Shown: in pieces, positions 15,874-23,454 of the stretch | Layout: each line of letters starts with the position of its first letter | How positions within the stretch are numbered: the stretch's first letter is position 1 | Source of the DNA: Janibacter sp. A1S7 | GTDB taxonomy: Bacteria > Actinomycetota > Actinomycetes > Actinomycetales > Dermatophilaceae | NCBI RefSeq assembly: GCF_037198315.1 | Contig: NZ_CP144913.1 | Span: 62,001-126,000, forward strand | Direction of reading: 5' to 3' | DNA: 64,000 nt | Made by a program: the position numbers and the translations under genes | The notes under the pieces: generated by a model | Told to the model about the DNA's origin: nothing | Seen by the model: the letters and a program-made list of their open reading frames with translations, nothing else | Databases searched by the model: none

Positions 15874-16818
15874 GTCCCGCTCGAGCAGCTCCGCGATCTC
15901 GTGGGTGAGGGCCACGGCCGCCTCGATCTCGACCCTGCGGCTGGAGACGGACTCGACGTTGAAGCCGAAGGGGATGCCCAGGTACCGGCAGAAGTCGGCG
16001 AGCTCACGGGCGGCGCCCAGGGCCTGCTGGCGGGACCAGTCGAGCGGGTCCTCGGTGTGCAGGATCTCGTTGCGCACCCACTGCGGGACCTCGACGCCGA
16101 GCCACTCGAGGAAGGACAGCGTCTTCGCCGAGCCGCACAGCGACAGGCTGAAGACGAGTGGTGCGGCGTCGATGTGGCTGTCGTGGGCGGCGTAGCGGTA
16201 GTCGGAGGCGAGGTTCTTGGCGGCGCCGATGTCGTAGACGATCTGGCTGATGAAGAACTGCGAGCCTCCGCGTTGCTTGCGCAGCAGCCGCTCGTGCTCG
16301 TCACCGCGCCCGATGTGACGCTCCGGGATCGTCACCCCACCCAGGGGCAGCCCCGGTCGGGTCTCGTGGTGGATCTGCACGGCCTGCGAGAGGGTCGTGC
16401 GGGCCGGGGCGTCGCTGCTGGAGGACCCGACGAAGACCGTCATGACGTTGTCGGGAGCCGACTGCAGCCAGCCCCGCAGCTCATCCGGGTCGTACTTGCC
16501 GACGTAGCGGTAGACGACGGCCGGCTTGTCCCAGCCGGTCAGGCCGTCGCACAGGTACGTCGCCGGATCGAGCATCTCGACGAAGGGGAAGGGGCGTGGC
16601 TGCGGGTTGCGGTCGGTCTCGTCGGTGATGTCGTAGATGACCAGTGCGTCGATCGGCAGTGCGTCGACGCGGGCCAGGGTCCGCTCGGCGATCTCGGTGA
16701 TGCGCTCGGGCGTGGTGTCGGCACGCGGGGGAGTCAGACCGAAGAGCAGGACCTCCCGGGGGTTGCGGGCCGGTGCGGGGAAGGCGGCCGGGGCGAGGGC
16801 GGGCGTCTGGTCCTGCAT
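15871..16818 (-). CDS. Methylenetetrahydrofolate-reductase-like protein (divergent type)
   Basis: The 315-residue protein resembles a TIM-barrel methylenetetrahydrofolate reductase of the short actinobacterial type: ALVIYDITDETDRNPQPRPF, SQFFISQIVYDIGAAKNLASDY and C-terminal GFNVESVSSRRVEIEAA. The classical E-F-F-P-P-K N-terminal signature of MetF is absent, so it may be a non-canonical MTHFR or a paralogue working on another folate or C1 compound. No methionine genes adjoin it. The ATG follows a TAACGT hexamer by 6 bases. The SMP-30 gene starts 10 bases beyond its stop. Confidence 0.7.
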   Translation of the reverse strand: MQDQTPALAPAAFPAPARNPREVLLFGLTPPRADTTPERITEIAERTLARVDALPIDALVIYDITDETDRNPQPRPFPFVEMLDPATYLCDGLTGWDKPAVVYRYVGKYDPDELRGWLQSAPDNVMTVFVGSSSSDAPARTTLSQAVQIHHETRPGLPLGGVTIPERHIGRGDEHERLLRKQRGGSQFFISQIVYDIGAAKNLASDYRYAAHDSHIDAAPLVFSLSLCGSAKTLSFLEWLGVEVPQWVRNEILHTEDPLDWSRQQALGAARELADFCRYLGIPFGFNVESVSSRRVEIEAAVALTHEIAELLERD

Positions 16819-16824
16819 GGGGGC

Positions 16825-16830
16825 ACGTTA
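16825..16830 (-). promoter_or_regulatory. Leaderless promoter hexamer of the MTHFR-like gene
   Basis: TAACGT on the minus strand ends 6 bases before the ATG at 16818. Confidence 0.5.
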
Positions 16831-16931
16831 ACCCCCGCACCGACGCCCACGTCGTGCCGTCTCGCGACCGGTGGCCGGGTCATGGTTAGGCTCACACCAG
16901 AAGGCACCGCACCAACACGAGGAGCACGGAC

Positions 16932-17690
16932 ATGCAGGTCAAGGACACCGCCGCCATCGTCACCGGAGGCGCCTCCGGGCTGGGCGCGGCCACCGCAGCG
17001 GCGCTCGCGGAGCAGGGGGCGAGGGTCTTCGCCTTCGACCTGGCGGACTCCATCGCCACGGCGCCCGCCGTCGACGGCGTGCAGTACGTCGAGGTGGACG
17101 TGACCGACCAGGCGCAGGTCCGCCAGGGGGTGGCCACCGCAGCAGGTGCCGGCCTCCCCCTTCGCACGGTCGTCAACTGCGCCGGCATCGGCCCGTCGAT
17201 GCGCGTCCTGGGCCGCAAGGGCCCGCACGACCTCGACCTCTACGCCAAGGTCGTCCAGATCAACCTCGTCGGCTCCTTCAACGTGCTCACCCTCGCGGCG
17301 GACGCGATGGCCGGGACCGAGCCGCTCGAGGACAACGCGCGGGGTGTCATCATCAACACCGCCTCGATCGCGGGGTACGAGGGGCAGATCGGCCAGGCGG
17401 CCTATGCCTCGAGCAAGGCCGGCATCATCGGGCTGACCCTGCCCGCGGCGCGCGATCTGGCCCAGCACGGCATCCGGGTGCTCACGATCGCGCCGGGCAT
17501 CGTCGAGACCCCGATGCTCGCGACGGTCTCCGAGGAGTTCCGCGAGGGCCTGGCCAAGGGCGTGCCCTTCCCGCAGCGCCTGGCCCGCCCGGACGAGTAC
17601 GCCCAGCTCGCGCTCTCGCTCGTCGACCACGACTACCTCAACGGTGAGGTCGTGCGGATGGACGGCGCCCTGCGCATGGCGCCCCGCTGA
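16932..17690 (+). CDS. Short-chain dehydrogenase, 3-hydroxyacyl-CoA dehydrogenase type
   Basis: The 252-residue Rossmann protein has T-G-G-A-S-G-L-G at residues 11-18, N-C-A-G at 82-85, and catalytic Ser145, Tyr158 and Lys162 (YASSK). The insert [24 protein letters not shown] is typical of the type II 3-hydroxyacyl-CoA / 2-methyl-3-hydroxybutyryl-CoA dehydrogenases. A role in fatty-acid or branched-chain amino-acid breakdown fits, as a thiolase and an enoyl-CoA hydratase lie 1.4 kb away. GAGGA precedes the ATG. Confidence 0.88.
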   Translation: MQVKDTAAIVTGGASGLGAATAAALAEQGARVFAFDLADSIATAPAVDGVQYVEVDVTDQAQVRQGVATAAGAGLPLRTVVNCAGIGPSMRVLGRKGPHDLDLYAKVVQINLVGSFNVLTLAADAMAGTEPLEDNARGVIINTASIAGYEGQIGQAAYASSKAGIIGLTLPAARDLAQHGIRVLTIAPGIVETPMLATVSEEFREGLAKGVPFPQRLARPDEYAQLALSLVDHDYLNGEVVRMDGALRMAPR

Positions 17691-17750
17691 TCTGCGCGCC
17701 CGTCCCCCGGTCCCTCCCCCTCCCTGGCCCCTCCCCCTCCCTGGCCCCTC

Positions 17751-17846
17751 CCCCTACGAAGTGCTGCAGGCCGCATCTCGTTGACCCAGCAGCAGCACGT
17801 ACTGCGGCTGGGTCAACGAAACCGAGCCAGCAGCACTTCGTAGGGG
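17751..17846. terminator. Large nested inverted repeat between convergent genes (REP-like)
   Basis: The outer arms are 16 bases, perfect: CCCCTACGAAGTGCTG (17751-17766) and its complement at 17831-17846. Inside lies a second perfect 12-bp stem, CGTTGACCCAGC (17779-17790) with GCTGGGTCAACG (17807-17818). A C-rich stretch with CTCCCTGGCCC repeated precedes it. The position between the convergent SDR and deacylase genes suits a two-way terminator. The outer arm is related to the 60-bp repeats at 6099. Confidence 0.75.
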
Positions 17847-17850
17847 CGGA

Positions 17851-18318
17851 TCAGGCGGGGTCGGTGACGTCGGCGACCTGCGCGCCCAGGTGGGCGATGG
17901 CGGCGTCGGCGTCGAGGGTGGCCGCCACCCCGTGGGCGCCCGCGCCGATGGAGACCGTCCGGCCCACCATCGTCTCGTCCGCGATGACCGGTAGCGTCGT
18001 CAGCGAGCCGAAGGGGGTGATCGTGCCCCTCTCGTATCCGGTCACCTCCCGGGCGACGTCCTTGTCCGGCAACGAGATCCGGTTGACGCCGAGGAGCGTG
18101 CGCAGCTTCGGCCAGGAGATCGCCCGGTCACCGGGCACGAGGACGAAGAGGTGGTCGTCCTCGCCCCTGCGCACGACGAGGGTCTTGATGATGTCGGCCG
18201 GCTCGACCCCGCGGGCGGCCGCGGCCTCCTCGAGGGAGCCGACCTTCCCGTGCCGGGTGATCGTGTGCTCGATGCCGCTGTCGGTCAGGGCCTTCGCCGC
18301 CCGGGTGCCACCGTCCAT
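17851..18318 (-). CDS. YbaK/EbsC-family aminoacyl-tRNA deacylase
   Basis: This 155-residue editing-domain protein hydrolyses mischarged tRNA, probably Cys-tRNA(Pro) or a related species. The conserved catalytic lysine lies in IIKTLVV (about residue 45), and the family features L-G-V-N-R-I, G-Y-E-R-G-T-I-T-P-F-G and the GAGAHG loop are present. It is a stand-alone domain without a synthetase. The ATG is 6 bases from a TAGGCT hexamer. Its 3' end meets the large hairpin at 17751-17846. Confidence 0.88.
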   Translation of the reverse strand: MDGGTRAAKALTDSGIEHTITRHGKVGSLEEAAAARGVEPADIIKTLVVRRGEDDHLFVLVPGDRAISWPKLRTLLGVNRISLPDKDVAREVTGYERGTITPFGSLTTLPVIADETMVGRTVSIGAGAHGVAATLDADAAIAHLGAQVADVTDPA

Positions 18319-18324
18319 GGCCCG

Positions 18325-18330
18325 AGCCTA
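18325..18330 (-). promoter_or_regulatory. Leaderless promoter hexamer of the deacylase gene
   Basis: TAGGCT on the minus strand ends 6 bases before the ATG at 18318. Confidence 0.5.
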
Positions 18331-18345
18331 CGGCCCGCCGCGGCG

Positions 18346-18753
18346 TCACCCGCGGACCGAGTGCCAGATGATGCCGGCGATGAAGGCCACCCCGCCGAGG
18401 GCGGCCAGCCCCGCGAAGACCTCGGTGTACTCGGACCGGGTCGCCAGGCTGACGAAGAAGCCGCCGAGGATGGCGATGACCAGGACGTTCGCCGTGAACG
18501 CGAGCGCGCGCTGGCCGATGTCCTGCTGGCGCTCATCGGTGACGGCGCCGCCGAGCAGGGCGAGCGCCTCGAGGCGGCGGCGCCCCACGAAGAGCACGGC
18601 GCCGTAGGCGAGCATGATCAGCAGGCCGATGACGCCGAATCGGGTCTGGTCGGTGGCGACGCCGATCGCCAGGTAGACCAGGCCCATCACCACGCAGACC
18701 GTCAGGACCCCGGCGATGCCGGATGCACGGTGCTCACGTGACTGATTCGTCAT
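18346..18753 (-). CDS. Four-segment membrane protein (DUF2178-like)
   Basis: The 135-residue protein has four hydrophobic segments, two on each side of a cytoplasmic loop reading VTDERQQDIGQRALAFTANV. That D-E-R-Q-x-x-I-x-x-x-A motif is typical of DUF2178-type proteins paired with small helix-turn-helix regulators. The gene starts 20 bases inside the end of the regulator gene, so the two are one unit. The function is not known; such pairs are often linked to stress or starvation responses. Confidence 0.75.
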   Translation of the reverse strand: MTNQSREHRASGIAGVLTVCVVMGLVYLAIGVATDQTRFGVIGLLIMLAYGAVLFVGRRRLEALALLGGAVTDERQQDIGQRALAFTANVLVIAILGGFFVSLATRSEYTEVFAGLAALGGVAFIAGIIWHSVRG

Positions 18754-18934
18754 GGAAGATCTCCTCGACTGTCGCGTTGAAGTGTCGGGCGATGCGCAGC
18801 GCCAGGCCCAGGGAGGGGTCGTACCGGCCCCGCTCGATCGCGATCACGGTCTGGCGCGAGACGCCCAGCGCGGCTGCGAGCTGGGCCTGGGTGTCTCCCG
18901 CTCGCCTCCGCAGCTGCTGGACGGTGTTCTGCAC
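18734..18934 (-). CDS. Small XRE-type helix-turn-helix regulator
   Basis: The 66-residue protein is a single Cro/C1-type domain (RAGDTQAQLAAALGVSRQTV, then IERGRYDPSLGLALRIARHF) of the group that accompanies DUF2178 membrane proteins. The GTG start lies 3 bases from the nearer of two inverted repeats, so autorepression is very likely. No ribosome site is visible. The 3' end overlaps the membrane protein gene by 20 bases. Confidence 0.85.
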   Translation of the reverse strand: MQNTVQQLRRRAGDTQAQLAAALGVSRQTVIAIERGRYDPSLGLALRIARHFNATVEEIFHDESVT

Positions 18935-18937
18935 AAT

Positions 18938-18982
18938 GTCAAGGGTGCTTGACGTCGGTCGTCCATGTCAAGGGACCTTGAC
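18938..18982. promoter_or_regulatory. Two operator palindromes, GTCAAG-N4-CTTGAC
   Basis: GTCAAGGGTGCTTGAC (18938-18953) and GTCAAGGGACCTTGAC (18967-18982) share perfect 6-bp arms, and their centres are 29 bases apart, close to three helical turns. They lie directly upstream of the XRE gene, so cooperative binding by its dimeric product is the simplest reading (inference). Confidence 0.75.
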
Positions 18983-19012
18983 GTGGGCGGCGGGGTGCGG
19001 GCGCAGACATCG

Positions 19013-19048
19013 CGAGTCCGGACGTCGGCATGCCGACGTCCGGACTCG
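19013..19048. terminator. 36-base perfect palindrome after the enoyl-CoA hydratase gene
   Basis: The arm CGAGTCCGGACGTCGGCA (19013-19030) is followed at once by its exact complement (19031-19048), centred on GCATGC, giving an 18-bp stem with no spacer. It lies 23 bases beyond the stop of the leftward gene, and no T-run follows. Termination is inferred from position; a protein-binding role is possible. Confidence 0.65.
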
Positions 19049-19071
19049 ATTGCCGCTGTGGCGAAGGGGGG

Positions 19072-19821
19072 TCAGCGCCCGAGGAACTGCGCGAAGAGCG
19101 CCTGCGCCTCCGGACTCGTCGAGCGGGCACTGATCGTGCCTGCCTCGTCGCGCCCGATCTCCTGTCGCGATCCGGTGACCCCCGCGCGCAGCAACCGCCG
19201 CGCCTCACCGAACGCGACCGCTGCGCCGCCGGCCCAGGTGGCGGCGAGCTCGTGGGCACGGGTGAGCGGGTCCGCCGCGACCTCGGTGACGAGGCCATGG
19301 GCGAGCGCCTGCTCGCTGGTGAGGGCGGCACCGGACAGCGCGAAGGCCAGCGCCCGCTGCTGTCCCATCGCGCGTGGCAGCGACGCCGAGGTGCCGCAGT
19401 CCGGGGTCAGGCCGATCGCGGGGTAGGCGAAGACGAACTTCGTGCCCTCCGCGGCCACGACGACGTCGCCGGAGAGCATGACCCCCAGGCCGCCGCCGGC
19501 GACCGCGCCGTGCACGGCGGAGACGACCGGCTTGGCCATCGACTCGAGGACGTGGATCCCCGCGTCGGCGGTCGTCGCGAGCTCGTGGACGTACCCACTC
19601 GGGTCGTCGGAGTCGGCGAAGGTGGAGACGTCGCCGCCCCCGCAGAAGCGTTTGCCGGCTCCGCTGAGGACCACGGCGCGCACCCCGTCGTCCTCGCGGG
19701 CGGCCACCGCCGCCTCGCCGAGCGCACGCGCAAGGCCCATGTCGATGGTGTTGGCCGCTTCGGGGCGGTTGAGCTCGATGTGGGCGACGCCGTCGGTGAC
19801 GGAGTAGGTGACGGCAGACAT
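19072..19821 (-). CDS. Enoyl-CoA hydratase/isomerase family protein
   Basis: The 249-residue crotonase-fold protein has the oxyanion-hole segments GKRFCGGGDVSTF and AVHGAVAGGGLGVMLSGD. The second catalytic glutamate position reads as Asp in LTPDCGTSASLPR, so it may be an isomerase or another crotonase rather than a standard hydratase. The ATG at 19821 shares one base with the thiolase stop (TGATG) and follows GGAGG, so the two are coupled. Role: fatty-acid or related acyl-CoA degradation. Confidence 0.85.
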   Translation of the reverse strand: MSAVTYSVTDGVAHIELNRPEAANTIDMGLARALGEAAVAAREDDGVRAVVLSGAGKRFCGGGDVSTFADSDDPSGYVHELATTADAGIHVLESMAKPVVSAVHGAVAGGGLGVMLSGDVVVAAEGTKFVFAYPAIGLTPDCGTSASLPRAMGQQRALAFALSGAALTSEQALAHGLVTEVAADPLTRAHELAATWAGGAAVAFGEARRLLRAGVTGSRQEIGRDEAGTISARSTSPEAQALFAQFLGR

Positions 19822-20993
19822 CAGAACCTCCGGAAGAGAGCCGCGAGCGCCTGGCCGCCACCGATGCACATGGTGACGATGCCGTACTCGAGGTCGTGGC
19901 GGACCATGTGCTTGGCCGCGCGGACGGTGAGGATGCCGCCGGTCGCGCCGACGGGGTGGCCGAGCGCGATGGCCCCGCCGTAGGGGTTGACCCGCGCCGG
20001 GTCGAGGCCGCTGTCGCGGATGACGGCGACGGCCTGGGAGGCGAAGGCCTCGTTGAGCTCGATGACGCCGATGTCGGCGGGCGTCAGGCCGGTCTTGGCG
20101 AAGAGCGCCTTGAGCGCGTGCGTGGGCGCGTAGCCCATGAGCTCCGGTTCCATCGCGGCGGTGGTGACGGCCTCGAGACTGACCAGTCCGGTCAGGCCGC
20201 GCTCCCGGACGGCGGACTCACGGCCGAGGACGACGACACCGGCGCCGTCGTTGATGCCGGAGGCGTTGCCGGCGGTGACCGTGCCGTCCTTGGCGAAGGC
20301 CGGGCGCAGCGTGGCGAGCGTCTCCAGTGTCGTGTCCGGCTTGGGGTGCTCGTCCGTCTCTGCGGTGAAGGGCTTACGGCCCCCGACCTCGACGGCCGTG
20401 ATCTCCTCGGCGAAGGCGGCCCGCGCCTCGGGGCTCGCCGCGCGGCGCTGCGACTCCAGGGCGAACTCGTCCTGCTCCTGCCGGGAGACGCCGTACTTCG
20501 CCGCGACGTTCTCCGCGGTGACACCCATGTGGATGTCGTGGAAGGGGTCGGTGAGCATCAGGACCGTGCCGTCCTCGAGCTTCCGGTTGCCGAGCCTGTA
20601 GCCGTTGCGGGCGCCGAAGTCGTAGAACGGCATCCGGGTCATCGACTCGTCGCCACCGGCGAGGGTGAAATCGAGGTCGTTCCACCGCATCTCCATCGCG
20701 GCGGACCAGATGGCCTGCAGGCCGGAGCCGCAGAGGCGGTTGACGGTGTATGCCGGGACGTTGGTGGGCAGGCCGGCCGCAACGGCGACCCGGCGGGCGT
20801 TGTAGGCATCCGGCCCGACCTGGCCGATGCAGCCCATGACGACCTCACTGACGTCCTCGCCGGCGACACCGGCGCGTGCCAGCGCCGCACGGCCGGCCGT
20901 CGCGCCGAGCTCGTGCGCGGGGACGTCCTTGAAAATGCCGCCGAAGCTGCCGGTGGGGGTGCGGGCTCCGTCGACGACGACGATCTTCTCCAC
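19821..20993 (-). CDS. Acetyl-CoA acyltransferase (thiolase)
   Basis: The 390-residue protein has the nucleophile Cys88 in N-R-L-C-G-S-G, the N-E-A-F-A-S block, G-G-A-I-A-L-G-H-P-V-G-A-T-G with the catalytic His, and C-I-G-G-G-Q-A with the second Cys. It should cleave 3-oxoacyl-CoA (beta-oxidation) or condense acetyl-CoA. I chose the GTG at 20993 because GGAG lies 7 bases upstream and the chain then starts E-K-I-V-V-V-D-G-A-R-T-P, as the family does. It is followed at once by the enoyl-CoA hydratase gene. Confidence 0.93.
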   Translation of the reverse strand: MEKIVVVDGARTPTGSFGGIFKDVPAHELGATAGRAALARAGVAGEDVSEVVMGCIGQVGPDAYNARRVAVAAGLPTNVPAYTVNRLCGSGLQAIWSAAMEMRWNDLDFTLAGGDESMTRMPFYDFGARNGYRLGNRKLEDGTVLMLTDPFHDIHMGVTAENVAAKYGVSRQEQDEFALESQRRAASPEARAAFAEEITAVEVGGRKPFTAETDEHPKPDTTLETLATLRPAFAKDGTVTAGNASGINDGAGVVVLGRESAVRERGLTGLVSLEAVTTAAMEPELMGYAPTHALKALFAKTGLTPADIGVIELNEAFASQAVAVIRDSGLDPARVNPYGGAIALGHPVGATGGILTVRAAKHMVRHDLEYGIVTMCIGGGQALAALFRRF

Positions 20994-21093
20994 GGTGGAC
21001 TCCGATGATCGGGGAGGGGGTGCTCCTCCCAGCATCCCACCCACGATCCGGTCATCGGCGACCGCACCCCGCGGCGAGCGGAGTCGGCGCTGG

Positions 21094-21606
21094 TCAGTCG
21101 TCGAGCAGGGTCACCAGATCGGTCCGCAGGGTGCTCGGGTCGACGTCCGGGCCGGGTTCGGTCACGTAGACCTCCCAGAACGGCAGTCGGGTGTGGTGGC
21201 CGTCGGCGGCGACCCGGGTCATGAAGGCCTCCCAGGCCTGCGGCAGGCCGTCATAGCCACCGAGGTGGGAGATCGTCGCGATGCGCCCGGCGGGCAGGGT
21301 CGAGGCGTAGAAGGTGATGCCGCCCGCCTCCAGCTCACCGTTGAGCACCTCGGTCACGGGGAAGCCGAGGTCGAAGGTCATCGTCGCCCCGGGCAGCCGG
21401 TGGTGCAGGGAGAAGGCGGGGCCGGCGGCGGTGACGTCGAAATCGTCGAGGCCCGGGACCAGCGCGGAGAAGGTCTCGTCGAAGATCCCGGTCATCTCGT
21501 GCGGCGCGACGCCCTCGGCGACACGCACGACCGTCGGGGTCGCCTCGGCGGTGAGGTAGGTGACGTCGGTGTGGGGCTCGGCGTGGTAGCTGGGCGTGTC
21601 GGTCAC
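21094..21606 (-). CDS. GyrI-like small-molecule-binding domain protein
   Basis: The 170-residue single-domain protein resembles the effector-binding domain of AraC/MerR-type regulators and GyrI (SHHxxxY-like core: ATPTVVRVAEGVAPHEM at the start, GRIATISHLGGYDGLPQAWEAF in the second half, LPFWEVYVTEPGPDVDP near the end). It has no DNA-binding part. It may bind small amphipathic ligands or inhibit a target protein. It lies between the thiolase and glutamate-synthase-like genes, 30 bases after the latter, so may be co-transcribed. Confidence 0.78.
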   Translation of the reverse strand: MTDTPSYHAEPHTDVTYLTAEATPTVVRVAEGVAPHEMTGIFDETFSALVPGLDDFDVTAAGPAFSLHHRLPGATMTFDLGFPVTEVLNGELEAGGITFYASTLPAGRIATISHLGGYDGLPQAWEAFMTRVAADGHHTRLPFWEVYVTEPGPDVDPSTLRTDLVTLLDD

Positions 21607-21636
21607 GAAGTGCTCCTGTGTTCGGTGGGTGGTGGT

Positions 21637-23172
21637 TCAGCGGTGCCCGGCCGTGTGCGGGGCGAAGCTGTGGGCGGAGGCGGCCCGCCAGTCCTGCGTC
21701 CAGGTGGCCGGCGCCTCGGCAAGGAGCTCACCCGGGGCCAGCCACTCGAACAGCTCGGCGTAGGACCGGGCCTCCTTGGGCGAGACGTTGCGCCGCAACA
21801 TGTGGGGGCTGAGCTGCTCCGGACGGCGGACGCCCATGCTGGCCATCATCTGCGACGCCTGGGCCACGGTGGACTCGTGGTACTGACGCACGCGCACGCT
21901 CTTGTCGGGGACGTCCAGGGCGCGGGCGCGCCGCGGGTCCTGTGTCGTCACCCCGACCGGGCAGCGGCCGGTGTGGCAGATCTGGGCCTGGATGCAGCCG
22001 ATGGCCATCATCATCGCGCGGGCCGAGTTGGTGTAGTCGGCTCCCTGGATGATGCGCTTGACGATGTCGTTGGCGCCGGCGACCTTGCCGCTCGCCCCGA
22101 TCTTGATGCGGTCACGCAGGCCGGTGCCGACCAGAGCGTTGTGCACGAGCATCAGGCCGTCGGTCAAGGGCATCCCGACGTGGTCCTCGTACTCCAGGGG
22201 AGCCGCCGCAGTACCCCCTTCGGAGCCGTCGACGATGATGAAGTCCGGTGCGGTGCCGACCTCGAGGATCGCCTTGCAGATGGCGAGCACGTCGCGCCGG
22301 GAGCCGACGCACAACTTGAAGCCGGCCGGCTTGCCCCCGGACATCTCCCGCATGGAGGCGATGAACTCGATGAGTCCGATCGGGGTGTCGAAGACCGAGT
22401 GGCCGGCCGGACTGACGCACTTCTCACCCACGGGGACCCCGCGGACTGCGGCGATCTCCCGGGTGACCTTGGCTGCCGGAAGGACCCCACCGATCCCGGG
22501 CTTGGCGCCCTGGGAGAGCTTGAGGGAGACGCACTTGACCTGGTCGCGGGCGGCATTGTCGCGGAACTGGTCCGGATCGAAGGCGCCGTCCTTCGTCCGG
22601 GTGGAGAAGTAGCCCGACCCCACCTCCCAGACGAGGTCGCCCCCCTTCTCCAAGTGGTACCGCGAGAGCCCGCCCTCACCCGTGTCGTGGGCGAAACCGC
22701 CCATCCGCGCGCCCTCGTTGAGGGCGCGGACGGCGTTGGCGGACAGGGACCCGAAGCTCATCGCGGAGACGTTCAGCAGGGACATGCTGTAGGGCCGGCT
22801 GCAGTCCGGCCCGCCGACGAGCACGCGCGACGGCTCGGTCGGGGCCTCGAGGGGCGCGGTGGAGTGGACGAGGTACTCGTAGCCGGGACGGGAGACATCG
22901 CGCTCGGTACCGAAGGCCTGCTCGCTGTGGATGCCCTTGGCCCGTTGGTAGATGATCGAGCGGGTGTCCCGGTCGAAGGGACGACCGTCCCAGTTGCGCT
23001 CGATGAAGTACTGCTGCAACTCCGGCCGGAGCTCCTCGAGCAGGTAACGCATGTGCCCGATGACGGGGTAGTTGCGCAGGATCGAGTGCTTCTTCTGCAG
23101 CATGTCGTGCGCAGCGAGACCGGCGGCCGCGACTCCCGTCTCGACCACGCCGTATCGAAGTCGTCCTGCCAT
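21637..23172 (-). CDS. FMN-binding glutamate-synthase-like protein (stand-alone)
   Basis: The 511-residue protein matches the FMN/Fe-S central domain of glutamate synthase large subunit, encoded without glutaminase or GXGXG domains. It shows SAMSFGSLSANAVRALNEGA, YHLEKGGDLVWEVGSGYFSTR, IIVDGSEGGTAAAPLEYEDHVG and the cysteine-rich C-I-Q-A-Q-I-C-H-T-G-R-C-P-V-G-V for a 3Fe-4S cluster. A hydrophobic patch near residue 12-20 may be a weak membrane contact. It probably oxidises or transfers electrons to an unknown substrate. The ATG at 23172 follows GGAAGGAG; longer versions run through a hairpin. Confidence 0.88.
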   Translation of the reverse strand: MAGRLRYGVVETGVAAAGLAAHDMLQKKHSILRNYPVIGHMRYLLEELRPELQQYFIERNWDGRPFDRDTRSIIYQRAKGIHSEQAFGTERDVSRPGYEYLVHSTAPLEAPTEPSRVLVGGPDCSRPYSMSLLNVSAMSFGSLSANAVRALNEGARMGGFAHDTGEGGLSRYHLEKGGDLVWEVGSGYFSTRTKDGAFDPDQFRDNAARDQVKCVSLKLSQGAKPGIGGVLPAAKVTREIAAVRGVPVGEKCVSPAGHSVFDTPIGLIEFIASMREMSGGKPAGFKLCVGSRRDVLAICKAILEVGTAPDFIIVDGSEGGTAAAPLEYEDHVGMPLTDGLMLVHNALVGTGLRDRIKIGASGKVAGANDIVKRIIQGADYTNSARAMMMAIGCIQAQICHTGRCPVGVTTQDPRRARALDVPDKSVRVRQYHESTVAQASQMMASMGVRRPEQLSPHMLRRNVSPKEARSYAELFEWLAPGELLAEAPATWTQDWRAASAHSFAPHTAGHR

Positions 23173-23259
23173 GGCGACGCTCCTTCCCGGAGCACTGGGG
23201 TGCGGGGTACACGACCCACTATGCGCCTGACGCCCGTCCGGCGCCCAGCCCCCGACACG

Positions 23260-23297
23260 GCCGGTGGCCGCCTCCCTGACGGGAAGCGGCCACCGGC
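23260..23297 (-). terminator. 12-bp hairpin after the symporter operon
   Basis: GCCGGTGGCCGC (23260-23271) pairs perfectly with GCGGCCACCGGC (23286-23297) around a 14-base loop, 12 bases beyond the stop of the 43-residue gene. Confidence 0.65.
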
Positions 23298-23309
23298 GGG
23301 GGAAGGGGG

Positions 23310-23441
23310 TCAGACGAGGTCCTCGCCCTTCCTGCGGGCGGCGCGCATCTCGCGGATGAACCCGGTGCAGATCACCGCGAGGATGACGGCGACGATCGCG
23401 GGCCACATGAGGATGTAGATGGTCAGGGCGGTGATGGACAT
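23310..23441 (-). CDS. 43-residue transporter-associated small membrane protein
   Basis: A single hydrophobic helix (ITALTIYILMWPAIVAVILA) is followed by the basic-acidic tail REMRAARRKGEDLV. This pattern matches the family of about 43-residue putative transporter small subunits found next to sodium:solute symporters. The ATG at 23441 has AAAGGA 8 bases upstream and lies 13 bases after the symporter stop. It is probably an accessory subunit stabilising or tuning the symporter; there is no direct evidence for its mechanism. Confidence 0.8.
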   Translation of the reverse strand: MSITALTIYILMWPAIVAVILAVICTGFIREMRAARRKGEDLV

Positions 23442-23454
23442 GCAGGGTCCTTTC

